A DNA stretch of 60,191 nucleotides. Source: an uncultured Erythrobacter sp. (GTDB lineage Bacteria; Pseudomonadota; Alphaproteobacteria; Sphingomonadales; Sphingomonadaceae). The translations under genes were made by a program, and so were the position numbers. This document shows, one piece after another, positions 27,616 to 36,246 of this stretch; the stretch's first letter is position 1; the number at the start of each line of letters is the position of its first letter. The DNA is taken from positions 1-60,191 of the forward strand of contig CALLQC010000003.1 in assembly GCA_938015255.1 (NCBI GenBank), written 5' to 3'. The notes under the pieces were generated by a model, which did no database searches, had not been told where the DNA came from, and worked only from the letters and a program-made list of their open reading frames with translations.

Positions 27616-28901
27616 GCGAACTTGATGTAAAACCGCGGCTGTCGCGGCTCGAAGCAGCATGGGTCATCGCACGGCGCGATTTCATCGCTGTTCTGTTCAG
27701 CCGTGCCTTTCTGTTCTTTCTGATCGGTCCGCTTTTCCCGGTGCTTGTCGGCGGTCTCGCCGGGAGCATAGGTGGAGAGGTGTCCCGCGCCGCTGTCAGT
27801 ACGGAAATCGGCCTCGCGATGAGCGCCAGCGATAATGCGGCGATGAAAGCCGCATCCGAGAAGCTCCGGCCGCAACTGCGCGGTGTCGTGCCTGAGTTCG
27901 CGGAAATAGCTGAAGCACGCGCCAATCCGGACTTTAATGCGAGAACCTTCCTGGAAGAGAAGAAGGGCAACTATGCGGTGATCCTCTCAGGCTCGCTTGC
28001 TGCGCCTAAAGTTGTCGGGACACGGGGGCAGATCGACCGCTGGCAAGGGCCGGTAGAACTTATTGCGGCGACCGCCATGGGCGCTTCTCCAACCGCTTTT
28101 CCCGAAAGCTCCAGCTCTGTCGTCGCCTCAAGTGCGGCGTCCGAACGCTCCAATCGGGTGCGCACCGCTCAGGCTGCGCAGATGGTACTGTTCCTATTGA
28201 CAATGCTGCTTGCGGGCATGGTTCTCTCCAATCTTGCAGAGGAGAAGGGCAACAAGATTATCGAGATCCTCGCCGCCGCTTTGCCAATGGACGCCGTATT
28301 CATGGGAAAGCTTTTTGCGATGCTTGGCGTATCCTTTGTCGGAATTGCCGTGTGGGGAACAGTCGGTTGGGGATTCTGGGCAATTGCCGAGGACGCAATC
28401 GTAACCGTGACGCAAACCGATTATCGCAACCTGCCCGGTCCGGCTGTGGGCTGGCCCATGTTTATTGCACTGGGCGTTATCTATTTCTCGATGGCCTATC
28501 TGCTGCTCGGATCACTGTTTTTGACCATCGGAGCGATGGCCAACACAGTGCGCGAAGTTCAGACCATGTCGATGCCGGTCACGATGATGCAGCTGATGGT
28601 CTTCTTCCTCGCCGCCTACACCATCACCATGCCCGGATCGAACCTTGAGACGTTCGCTATCGTCTTCCCGCTTTCCTCGCCGTTTGCGATGCTGGCTCGG
28701 GCTGCGCTGGAAGAGACGATGTGGATCCACGCAGTCGCGCTGGTTTGGCAGACGATCTCGGTCGCACTGCTTGTCAAAGGCGGGTCAATCCTCTTCCGCA
28801 AGCGCGTGATGAAATCGGGCAGCGCCGGGCGGGTGAAAAGAAAGCGCGCATGGTTCGCCGGTCGGAAAGCTGCGGATGCGCTGGTGGAACCGGCAGAATA
28901 G
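27612..28901 (+). CDS. ABC-2 type transporter permease (NatB-like)
   Basis: The 429-residue membrane subunit has one N-terminal helix (FLFFLIGPLFPVLVGG), a periplasmic domain of about 140 residues, then about five more helices beginning with MVLFLLTMLLAGMVLSNL. The motif EEKGNKIIEILAAALPMDA after the second helix is characteristic of NatB/YhaP-type ABC2 permeases. A basic cytoplasmic tail ends the protein. It is translationally coupled to the ATPase gene (ATGA overlap) and forms a two-gene exporter operon. Confidence 0.9.
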   Translation: MSELDVKPRLSRLEAAWVIARRDFIAVLFSRAFLFFLIGPLFPVLVGGLAGSIGGEVSRAAVSTEIGLAMSASDNAAMKAASEKLRPQLRGVVPEFAEIAEARANPDFNARTFLEEKKGNYAVILSGSLAAPKVVGTRGQIDRWQGPVELIAATAMGASPTAFPESSSSVVASSAASERSNRVRTAQAAQMVLFLLTMLLAGMVLSNLAEEKGNKIIEILAAALPMDAVFMGKLFAMLGVSFVGIAVWGTVGWGFWAIAEDAIVTVTQTDYRNLPGPAVGWPMFIALGVIYFSMAYLLLGSLFLTIGAMANTVREVQTMSMPVTMMQLMVFFLAAYTITMPGSNLETFAIVFPLSSPFAMLARAALEETMWIHAVALVWQTISVALLVKGGSILFRKRVMKSGSAGRVKRKRAWFAGRKAADALVEPAE

Positions 28902-28922
28902 GTCGCAAAACGCAACCGACTA

Positions 28923-28950
28923 TTGACACCTGTGTCAGTTAGGGCAGGAT
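28923..28950 (+). promoter_or_regulatory. P450 promoter with a palindromic operator
   Basis: A sigma70-like promoter has TTGACA (28923-28928), 16 bp, and CAGGAT (28945-28950). A perfect 6-bp inverted repeat TGACAC-CT-GTGTCA (28924-28937) covers the -35 box and part of the spacer. This geometry is typical of TetR-type repression. No regulator gene lies next to it, so control would come from elsewhere. Confidence 0.55.
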
Positions 28951-29003
28951 GCGACTCGACAGAGCAGCGACCGAAGAGAGTTGTTGCCTGACGGGAGAGA
29001 GAC

Positions 29004-30341
29004 ATGGCTACCACCGCCCCCCCGGCACGTCCGCAAGTGCGCACTTCGCCGACCGCTTATGAAGCGCTAAAGGCGCATTACGACGAGCATCCAGAGGAAC
29101 GTCCGGCGCACCCGCACAAATGGGATGTCAGCCGGTCTGACATATACTTTGAGGACAGGTGGCAGCCGATCTTTGCCGAGATGCAGGAGGCTGGCCCGCT
29201 GCATTACATCCCGGAAAGCCCATACGGTCCCTATTGGGCAGTGGTAGGCCACAAGGCGATCCAGCATATCGAGGCCCAGCCCGAACTGTTTTCGTCAAGC
29301 TGGGAATATGGCGGCATCACCATTCTTGAGCGGCGCGAAAACGAGCAGGTGGGTGAAACCGGTGCCGCACGCGAATTGCCAATGTTCATCGCCATGGACC
29401 GGCCGCAGCATACCGGCCAGCGCCGCACGGTCGCACCAAAGTTCACGCCGTCAGCGATGGCCGACATGGAAACCGAAATCCGCGCGCGCACAGGGGAGTT
29501 GCTTGATACGCTCCCTCGCGGCGAGGTGTTCGACTGGGTCGATACCGTGTCGATTGAACTTACAACCGGCATGCTTGCGATCCTGTTCGGTTTCCCGTGG
29601 GAGGACCGCCGTCATCTCACCTTCTGGTCAGACTGGTCAGGCGATACCGAGCTCGCTGGTGTGCCCGAGCTAGACGATATGCGCTGGGGATTCCTTCATG
29701 AAATGGCGGCCTATTTCCAGTCGATCTGGATTGAGCGCACGCATGACAAAGAGCCCGGCAATGATCTCATCTCGATGATGGTTCATTCCGAAGCGATGAA
29801 CCAGATGCGCCCGGAGGAGTTCATCGGCAATCTCGTTCTTCTGATCGTGGGCGGCAACGATACGACCCGCAACTCGATGAGCGGCTTTGTCCATGCGCTC
29901 GACAAATTCCCCGACCAGCGCAAGCTGTTCGAAGAAAATCCTGATGTTATCCCGAATGCCGTCCAGGAAATGCTGCGCGTGCAGACCCCGCTTGCGCACA
30001 TGCGCCGCACCTGCACCGAAGACACGGAGGTGTTCGGTCAGACGATCAAGAAGGGCGACAAGGTGGTGCTGTGGTATCTCGCGGCGAACCACGAAGAGAG
30101 CGTCTTTCCCGACCCGCACAAGCTTGATTTGCAGCGCGACAATGCCCGCCGCCACATTGCCTTTGGCTACGGCATCCACCGCTGTGTCGGCGCTCGTCTG
30201 GCCGAGCTGCAATTGCGCATCCTGCTCGAAGAGATGCACAAGCGCCGGATGCGCGTGCATGTCGCAGGGGATGTGGAGCGTGTGCGCGCCAATTTCGTTC
30301 ATGGTTTCCGCAAGCTGGAAGTCGAAATAACCGAGTTTTGA
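29004..30341 (+). CDS. Cytochrome P450, CYP153-like
   Basis: This soluble class I P450 is likely a terminal hydroxylase of medium-chain alkanes or fatty acids. It has 445 residues. The I-helix oxygen-binding motif is GGNDTTRNSMSG, the ExxR motif is in VQEMLRVQTP, and the heme loop is FGYGIHRCVGARLAELQ with the ligand C394. The N-terminal part has LFSSS and GGITI and the segment MFIAMDRPQHTGQR, which fit CYP153. A GGGAGAGAG ribosome site precedes the ATG. It needs a ferredoxin and reductase; a reductase-like gene is at 24263 but no ferredoxin is in the window. Subfamily and substrate are inferred. Confidence 0.88.
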   Translation: MATTAPPARPQVRTSPTAYEALKAHYDEHPEERPAHPHKWDVSRSDIYFEDRWQPIFAEMQEAGPLHYIPESPYGPYWAVVGHKAIQHIEAQPELFSSSWEYGGITILERRENEQVGETGAARELPMFIAMDRPQHTGQRRTVAPKFTPSAMADMETEIRARTGELLDTLPRGEVFDWVDTVSIELTTGMLAILFGFPWEDRRHLTFWSDWSGDTELAGVPELDDMRWGFLHEMAAYFQSIWIERTHDKEPGNDLISMMVHSEAMNQMRPEEFIGNLVLLIVGGNDTTRNSMSGFVHALDKFPDQRKLFEENPDVIPNAVQEMLRVQTPLAHMRRTCTEDTEVFGQTIKKGDKVVLWYLAANHEESVFPDPHKLDLQRDNARRHIAFGYGIHRCVGARLAELQLRILLEEMHKRRMRVHVAGDVERVRANFVHGFRKLEVEITEF

Positions 30342-30405
30342 TTGAAACCTTTCGCACTTTTCCAGCGTAAACAGATATGAGAACCCAGTTTTCGCGGAGG
30401 AAAAT

Positions 30406-30909
30406 GTGAAGCAACTTTTGAAGCCAACCCGCCGCAGCTTTGTTGCCGCAGCGCTTGCGGCTGCATCGCTGCCCATGCTTGCGGCTTGCGGGTCAGCACC
30501 GGCAAGCGCCAAAGGCAATTTCAGAATCCGCAAAACCGAAGCGCAGTGGCGGCGTGAATTAACCCGCGGTCAATTCCAGATCCTGCGCGAAGCCGGTACC
30601 GAGCGGGCGTTCTCCCATCCCCTCAACAAAGAAAAGCGCAAGGGCGTGTACTCTTGTGCGGGCTGCAGCAACCGATTGTATTCCTCGGCCCATAAATATG
30701 AGAGCGGAACCGGCTGGCCCGCATTCTACAAGGCAATCGATTCAGGTGCCGTGGGAACGTCAGTCGATTATAAGATCGGTTATCCCCGTACCGAAGTCCA
30801 CTGTGCCGATTGCGGCGGGCATTTGGGCCATATCTTCGGCGATGGTCCCAAACCGACTGGCAAACGTCACTGCATCAATGGATTGGCGATGGACTTTACG
30901 CCTGCCTGA
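30406..30909 (+). CDS. msrB: Peptide-methionine (R)-S-oxide reductase, exported lipoprotein form
   Basis: MsrB repairs the R epimer of oxidised methionine in proteins. The 167-residue product has an N-terminal extension TRRSFVAAALAAASLPMLAAC that combines a twin-arginine-like motif with a lipobox (C28), so it is probably a periplasmic lipoprotein. The MsrB domain covers about 40-165: zinc ligands C84/C87 and C133/C136, and the catalytic Cys is C156 in GKRHCINGLAM. The GTG start at 30406 follows GCGGAGGAAAA. A companion exported MsrA is at 45245. Confidence 0.93.
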   Translation: MKQLLKPTRRSFVAAALAAASLPMLAACGSAPASAKGNFRIRKTEAQWRRELTRGQFQILREAGTERAFSHPLNKEKRKGVYSCAGCSNRLYSSAHKYESGTGWPAFYKAIDSGAVGTSVDYKIGYPRTEVHCADCGGHLGHIFGDGPKPTGKRHCINGLAMDFTPA

Positions 30910-30935
30910 AAAAGATCAGAGCGGCGATTGAGTGA

Positions 30936-31565
30936 TCAGTCGTTCAGCAGAAGCGGGCATTGAAGCTGGGCGGCCAGACGCGCGAACTCACCCAGGGTCA
31001 TTGTATCGTCAAATACGACGCCGCAATGGCGATCTCTCCGCCAGCGAACCTTGGCGCGGATCTCTCCCAACGCATCGCCGCAGTTCAATGTGACGGTCTG
31101 ATTGATCGCAAACAGGCCATCGGATTCGATCCGGGCACCCTGCTGTGAGAGGTTTTCAATCACCCCGTCCACGCGTTCTGTCAGCGTATTGACTGTTACC
31201 GGCAGATGTATGCCAAGGCGCAAGCCGCGCTTGGGATACTCGCCTGCCTCATTGATCAGCTGGGCGACATCGACCGGTTGCGTAAATTCAAAACCCGCCT
31301 CGTTGTTGCGCTCCCAAACAGGTTTCAGCTCATACACAGAGCCGCAGGGCATATGGAGTTCAATCGGGTCCCCTTTGGGAAGGCGATGAAACAGGCGGAC
31401 GCTAACACCGGTGTCAGAAACATCGCGTACCACGCATACGAACTCGCCTTCGTGAGCGACGATGCTCGCGGCACGGATGAGCAAAGTGAAACGCGGTGCA
31501 GCCCGCATTTCCTCGTTTTCATCTGTACCAGTGCCCCCGAGCACAGCAGCCATCAGATTGTCCAT
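30936..31565 (-). CDS. PilZ domain protein with two PilZ-like modules
   Basis: PilZ domains bind cyclic di-GMP and control motility, polysaccharide or other outputs. In this 209-residue protein, RAAPRF with DVSDTGVSV (about residues 21-55) gives the RxxxR and DxSxxG motifs of a complete N-terminal module. A second, weaker module has NLSQQGARI (about 138-146) with the Asp replaced by Asn and no clear RxxxR. One domain may bind the ligand and the other be structural. No output domain is present, so it likely acts through a protein partner. It is convergent with msrB. Confidence 0.85.
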   Translation of the reverse strand: MDNLMAAVLGGTGTDENEEMRAAPRFTLLIRAASIVAHEGEFVCVVRDVSDTGVSVRLFHRLPKGDPIELHMPCGSVYELKPVWERNNEAGFEFTQPVDVAQLINEAGEYPKRGLRLGIHLPVTVNTLTERVDGVIENLSQQGARIESDGLFAINQTVTLNCGDALGEIRAKVRWRRDRHCGVVFDDTMTLGEFARLAAQLQCPLLLND

Positions 31566-31724
31566 AAACCCGCCTTTTTACCCCGACTCCCATGGAAGAG
31601 CGCGAGGCATTCTATGTGTATCCGAATCTTGATGCTCTGCTTTATGCTGTGCGGGTTAAGAGTGGGATAACGGCCAGGTATCGCAAACATACGGTCGGAT
31701 GCGGCGAGCTTTGAGCCGATTTCA

Positions 31725-31811
31725 TGGTGCGGGTGGTGGGACTCGAACCCACACGATCTATAGGATCAGGGGATTTTAAGTCCCCGGCGTCTACCATTCC
31801 GCCACACCCGC
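31725..31811 (-). tRNA. tRNA-Leu (anticodon UAA)
   Basis: On the minus strand the acceptor stem GCGGGTG pairs with CACCCGC, followed by discriminator A and an encoded CCA (31725-31727). The anticodon arm GGGGACTTAAAATCCCC places TAA in the loop. The T arm GTGGGTTCGAGTCCCAC is canonical, and a long variable arm lies between, as expected for a class II leucine tRNA. Total length is 87 nt with CCA. Confidence 0.97.
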
Positions 31812-31962
31812 CGCGCGCGCCGCTTCCAATACGGAAACCGTGCTGCTCATTGACGCGCGATAGCCAGCGACATCCATTCGGGCAACACCGCACAACGCCG
31901 CGCTTGTCAGAAAGCTTGCCAACGCCCATTTGTGGACATTGGAATACGAAGCGGGGTGGACA

Positions 31963-33645
31963 ATGGCGGGCGAAGTGCATGATGCGCATTCGGTGGTTGC
32001 GACTATCCAGCCAGCGATTACGCTGCTCGGACTGGGCATAGGCGCGGCTCTTGTCTCGCGGGCATGCCGGCTGAACCCTATCGTCGGCTATCTGGGTCTT
32101 GGCCTTGCGATCGGTACCCTTGGCTATGCTGACGATTTCAGCGGCCCAGTCGTTGCGGCGCTCGCCGAAGCTGGCGTGATGTTCTTGCTGTTTAACCTTG
32201 GCCTGCATTTTTCCCTCGGCCGGATAAGGGAAGAGGCTGCCAACATATTTGGGTTTGGCAGTCTTCAGATGCTGATCGCGGGCGGCGCGTTTGCCGCACT
32301 GTTCTGGGCCATTGGATTGCCGGTTGAATTTGCACTTATTGGCGGCTTTGCCATGGGTCTTTCGTCTACCGCTGTGGTCATTGGACTGGTGCGAGAACGC
32401 GATCAGGAAGATTGCCCGGTTGGCCGCGCTTCTCAATCGATCCTGATATTCCAGGACATCGCCGCGATTCTTCTGCTGGTGGCAGCAGGCGCTCTTGGCA
32501 GCGGGGGTGACATGGCGCCTGCGCTCGGATTGGCCGGATTAAAGGCCCTGGCGGCGTTTGGCATCGCTGTGCTGTTCGCCAAATATCTCACCGAACCTGT
32601 GTTTCAGCTGATTGCGCGAGCCGGCAGTAGCGAGGTTTATACCGCGACTGCGTTGTTCATCGCCTTGGCAGCGGGCTGGGCGACAGGAATCGCCGGCCTT
32701 TCTCTTACGCTGGGCGCGTTTCTTGGGGGTATGGCTGTGGCGGATTCTCGCTATCGGATCATGGTCCAGACAGAGATCGACGCGTTCCGCGGCCTATTCC
32801 TCAGCTTCTTTTTCATATCGGTTGGTCTTGGGATCGATTCAGGTGTCATCGCTGCGAACTGGCCCACTGTCATTTTGGCGGCTGTCGGAATGATCACTCT
32901 GAAATGTCTGTTGAATGTACTGGCCGGGCTTGCCAATCGCTGGTCGGTTCCGGGATCGATACAGCTCGGCTTCCTTTTGGGACAAGGCAGTGAGTTTGCG
33001 TTGGTTCTGTTCGCAATTCCGGCAGTGGCCGGACTGGTGGAAAGCGACTTTCTCGCGATTCTTGTCACGGCAATAGCAATCAGCCTTGCTGTGACACCGC
33101 TCATTTCGAACATTGGTCGCAGGCTGGCGGGCAAGCTGCGCGCGGGTCCGCCCGACCAAAAGCTGGAAGGCGACGATGCTCAGGTCGTCATTATCGGGTT
33201 GGGCCCCGTGGGGCGTGCCGTGGCCGATGCACTGCGATTCAACGCAGTCAGCTATCTCGCGGTCGAACCCAATGTCGAGCGTTTTGAAACTGCTGTGGCC
33301 GATGGTTATGAAGTGCATCAGGTTAATCCGGGCGATCCGCGCAGTTGGGAGCCGCTTGGGATGGCCAAGCGTGATGTCGTGGTCATTGCGACAGGCAACG
33401 TCTCGATCTCGCGCGAGCTAACCCCACTCATTGATGAGCGAATGCCCGATATCGATCGGATCATTGCCGTCCCGAGCGCGGATTATCTCGATGAGTTCAG
33501 CAAGCTCGGACTGCTGCCGGTCGACATGTCGGCATCAGGATCGACCGAACGGATTGTCGAACTGGTGTTCGCCAAGCTTGGAGTAGAGCGCAAACTTCCG
33601 ATTTCAGAGGCAATCTCTAACGATACAGGCCGGCAGGCGGCATGA
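31963..33645 (+). CDS. Cation:proton antiporter with RCK (TrkA-N) domain, CPA2/Kef type
   Basis: The 560-residue inner-membrane protein has about twelve helices forming a Na+/H+ exchanger-type fold (for example ITLLGLGIGAALVSR and GLALGLSSTAVVIGLVRE-like segments), then a cytoplasmic NAD-binding RCK domain starting AQVVIIGLGPVGRAVADAL around residue 405. This resembles KefB/KefC-type potassium/proton systems, often gated by nucleotides or thiols. The ATG at 31963 follows GGGGTGGA; the frame is open to 31930. The ion is not certain. It stands alone between tRNA-Leu and the ihfB gene. Confidence 0.9.
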   Translation: MAGEVHDAHSVVATIQPAITLLGLGIGAALVSRACRLNPIVGYLGLGLAIGTLGYADDFSGPVVAALAEAGVMFLLFNLGLHFSLGRIREEAANIFGFGSLQMLIAGGAFAALFWAIGLPVEFALIGGFAMGLSSTAVVIGLVRERDQEDCPVGRASQSILIFQDIAAILLLVAAGALGSGGDMAPALGLAGLKALAAFGIAVLFAKYLTEPVFQLIARAGSSEVYTATALFIALAAGWATGIAGLSLTLGAFLGGMAVADSRYRIMVQTEIDAFRGLFLSFFFISVGLGIDSGVIAANWPTVILAAVGMITLKCLLNVLAGLANRWSVPGSIQLGFLLGQGSEFALVLFAIPAVAGLVESDFLAILVTAIAISLAVTPLISNIGRRLAGKLRAGPPDQKLEGDDAQVVIIGLGPVGRAVADALRFNAVSYLAVEPNVERFETAVADGYEVHQVNPGDPRSWEPLGMAKRDVVVIATGNVSISRELTPLIDERMPDIDRIIAVPSADYLDEFSKLGLLPVDMSASGSTERIVELVFAKLGVERKLPISEAISNDTGRQAA

Positions 33646-33664
33646 TAGCCTAAGTTCGCGCCGG

Positions 33665-33946
33665 TCATTTGCCTTCGTTGAGGCGCTGCCGGATTTCCTT
33701 GCCGGGTTTGAAATAGGGAACCCGCTTGGCCGGCACCTCGACAGATTCGCCGGTTCGGGGATTGCGCCCGACCCGAGCTTCGCGTTCGCGCGTCGAGAAC
33801 GCGCCGAAGCCGCGCAATTCAACCCGGCCGCCCTCACTCAAGCGCTGAGCAATTTCGTCGAAGAAGATATCGACCACCTGTTCGATCTCTTCGGTGCGAA
33901 GCTCCGGATTATCCTTGTGTAGTTCCTGCAGCAATTCGGATCTGAT
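33665..33946 (-). CDS. ihfB: Integration host factor subunit beta
   Basis: IHF-beta heterodimerises with IHF-alpha to bend DNA in replication, recombination and transcription. The 93-residue protein begins MIRSELLQELHKDNP and has the beta-arm RNPRTGESVEVPAK and the C-terminal PYFKPGKEIRQRL, all typical. The start at 33946 has CAGGAG six bases upstream; the frame is open to 33979. It is monocistronic and convergent with the antiporter gene. Confidence 0.93.
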   Translation of the reverse strand: MRSELLQELHKDNPELRTEEIEQVVDIFFDEIAQRLSEGGRVELRGFGAFSTREREARVGRNPRTGESVEVPAKRVPYFKPGKEIRQRLNEGK

Positions 33947-34131
33947 CATATTGAACTCCTGACGATTCCGGCATCCCACTTTGCCAAACCATCATATGCG
34001 GGAATGCCCGCGCCCTCACCAAACGACACCCGGACCCGACGGATATCAGTTACAAACATAACAGTGCCAGACGAGCGCGTTTCCCGCAAGCGACACACCC
34101 AAATAACTTAAGGCAGAATTGACGATGCCGT

Positions 34132-34470
34132 CTAAGTGCACTCCACCAGATCGGCAGGATCCAGACCAAGCCGATCCATCCGCGCGCGGATTTCGGGCCA
34201 TTCTTCTTTCAGAAACTGATGCTTCTCACGCTCGCGCAGCCGCTCTGCCGCGCCATTCACGACATACATGCCGACGCCGCGTTGCACCTCGACAAGCCCG
34301 TCATTCTGAAACTGCTGGTAGGCTTTCGCAACGGTCAGCGGGTTGGCGCCCTGCTCCGCAGCAAGAGCGCGCACCGATGGCAACATCTTGCCCTCCGGAT
34401 ACTCGCCCTGAATGATGGCAGCTGCGATCTGATCGCGCAGTTTCAGGTAGACTGGTCGTGATTGGGTCAT
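34132..34470 (-). CDS. GntR family transcriptional regulator (short, YtrA type)
   Basis: The 112-residue regulator contains a winged helix (PVYLKLRDQIAAAI, then LPSVRALAAEQGANPLTVAKAYQ as recognition region) with a short C-terminal helical tail instead of a large ligand domain, as in the YtrA subfamily. The start at 34470 has GAGGAA upstream; the frame is open to 34560. It is divergent from the peptide transporter operon, so local control of that operon is plausible; a candidate operator is at 34528-34553. Confidence 0.88.
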   Translation of the reverse strand: MTQSRPVYLKLRDQIAAAIIQGEYPEGKMLPSVRALAAEQGANPLTVAKAYQQFQNDGLVEVQRGVGMYVVNGAAERLREREKHQFLKEEWPEIRARMDRLGLDPADLVECT

Positions 34471-34527
34471 GAGTTCCTCGCTGAGTGCATCAGTGCCATA
34501 ATACAGCGATGCGCGCAAGGTTCCCAT

Positions 34528-34553
34528 ATTTGTTGCGCGCGCCTGAAACAAAT
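34528..34553. promoter_or_regulatory. Candidate operator between gntR and the peptide transporter operon
   Basis: A perfect 7-bp inverted repeat, ATTTGTT (34528-34534) and AACAAAT (34547-34553) with a 12-bp GC-rich spacer, stands in the 173-bp divergent region. Its location suits binding by the adjacent GntR protein. No clear -35/-10 pair was assigned. Confidence 0.35.
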
Positions 34554-34643
34554 GCTTCACAGCCGGTAAACTTGCGCTAGGGTGCGCCCTTTCAACGGCC
34601 TGTTGGGGTAGGCCGAAACGATAAAGACGGGGATCGAAATCAC

Positions 34644-36218
34644 ATGGGTGAGCTCAAAGATATTGCGATGTGGGCGGAAGCAGACTGGATTGCCGCCATC
34701 GCGACTTTAGTTTTGGGAGCATTTCTGATCGCGGGGGCCTACGCGGTCACACGTAAGGAACCCGAAGTCGGAGGGCACCCAAAAGGGCTGTATATGCTCT
34801 TCTTTGCCGAAATGTGGGAGCGCTTTTCCTATTACGGCATGCGGGCCCTACTGATTTTCTATCTCACCCAGCATTGGCTGTTCAACGACAGCGCCTCGAA
34901 TGTGATTTATGGGGCATATATCAGCCTCGTCTACATCACTCCCGTGCTTGGTGGATGGCTTGCTGACAACTACATCGGGCAACGAAAAGCCGTTTTGTTC
35001 GGCGCGATCCTTTTGACTTTCGGTCACTTCCTGATGGCGTTCGAAGGCACTGGTGGCCAGAATGACCCTACGATCAACATCTTCTGGCTGGCACTGGCGT
35101 TCATCATAGTCGGCTCAGGTTTCCTCAAAGCCAACATCTCGGTCTTGGTCGGCCAGCTTTACCCGCGTACCGACGTTAGGCGGGACGGCGCCTACACCAT
35201 CTTCTACATGGGCATTAATGTTGGCGCGGCGGTCGGTGCTATCCTAGCGGGTTATCTCGGCTTTGAATTGGGTTGGGAATACGGTTTCGGCGCGGCAGGC
35301 ATCGGCATGCTGCTCGGCCTCGTCGTATTCGTGATCGGGAAACCTCTGCTTATGGGCCAAGGGGAACCAGCTAAGCCACTCGCCAAGAATACAGAGATAA
35401 TCGTTTACGGCATCGGCATCCTGGGTGTGGGCGTTATGTGGCTGCTCATCCAGTATCAGTCGCTTGTCGGCGGGCTAATGTTGATCGCTGGTGCTGTGCT
35501 GCTCGGATACGTGTTTTTGCAAGCTTCCAAGCTGGAGAAAGAACCTCGCGAGCGGATTTTTGCTGCGCTGTTTCTCATCGCGTTGCAGCCGCTGTTCTGG
35601 GGGCTGTTCGAACAGGGCGGCGGTTCGCTCAACCTTTTCACCAAGGAATATATCGATTTGCAGGGTGTTCCCGCGCCAATCTTCCAGTCGATCAATCCGA
35701 TTTATATCATCTTGCTTGCTCCCGTGTTTGCGGGACTATGGACCTGGCTTGGCCGCAAAGGGCTTGAGCCTTCCACCCCAGCAAAGTTCGGGCTCGGTCT
35801 TGTTCAGCTGGGTTTCGGCTTTCTGGTTCTGGTGTGGGGTGCCGCAACAGTCGGTATCGATGCCAAGATACCCGTTATCTTCCTATTCGGCATCTATCTG
35901 TTCCACACCACTGGCGAGCTGTGCCTGAGCCCGGTCGGACTGTCAGCGATGAACCGCCTGTCACCCAAACATCTCGCCAGCCTCATGATGGGCGCGTGGT
36001 TCTTCGCGACTGCAGGTGGCGGCTTTGTAGCGGGCGTGATCGGCTCTTACACTGGAGGCGAGGACGGCGAAATGACGCGCGGAGCCGCGCTTGACGTTTA
36101 TTGGTCCATCGGTCTGATATCGATAGTTGTGGGCATTTTCGTGGTGCTCATCGCACGAATTGTCGCCAAATACATGCATCTCGACACGCTCAGGGATGAT
36201 GATCAATCTGCCGCCTGA
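34644..36218 (+). CDS. POT family peptide:proton symporter
   Basis: This proton-coupled di/tripeptide importer (PTR2/MFS) has 524 residues and about fourteen helices. The family hallmark is in the first helices: EMWERFSYYGMRALLIFYL (ExxERFxYYG). Further POT motifs are VYITPVLGGWLADNYIGQR and FYMGINVGAAVGAILAGYL. It leads a run of plus-strand genes with amidohydrolases and an FKBP isomerase, so imported peptides may come from periplasmic hydrolysis. Likely regulated by the divergent GntR gene. Confidence 0.93.
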   Translation: MGELKDIAMWAEADWIAAIATLVLGAFLIAGAYAVTRKEPEVGGHPKGLYMLFFAEMWERFSYYGMRALLIFYLTQHWLFNDSASNVIYGAYISLVYITPVLGGWLADNYIGQRKAVLFGAILLTFGHFLMAFEGTGGQNDPTINIFWLALAFIIVGSGFLKANISVLVGQLYPRTDVRRDGAYTIFYMGINVGAAVGAILAGYLGFELGWEYGFGAAGIGMLLGLVVFVIGKPLLMGQGEPAKPLAKNTEIIVYGIGILGVGVMWLLIQYQSLVGGLMLIAGAVLLGYVFLQASKLEKEPRERIFAALFLIALQPLFWGLFEQGGGSLNLFTKEYIDLQGVPAPIFQSINPIYIILLAPVFAGLWTWLGRKGLEPSTPAKFGLGLVQLGFGFLVLVWGAATVGIDAKIPVIFLFGIYLFHTTGELCLSPVGLSAMNRLSPKHLASLMMGAWFFATAGGGFVAGVIGSYTGGEDGEMTRGAALDVYWSIGLISIVVGIFVVLIARIVAKYMHLDTLRDDDQSAA

Positions 36219-36246
36219 CGCCGGGCATCAACAGGGGAACGGAAAC

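Noticed and set aside
31642-32436. 264-codon minus-strand frame covering tRNA-Leu
   Set aside because: It reads through a complete tRNA gene and the start of the antiporter gene.
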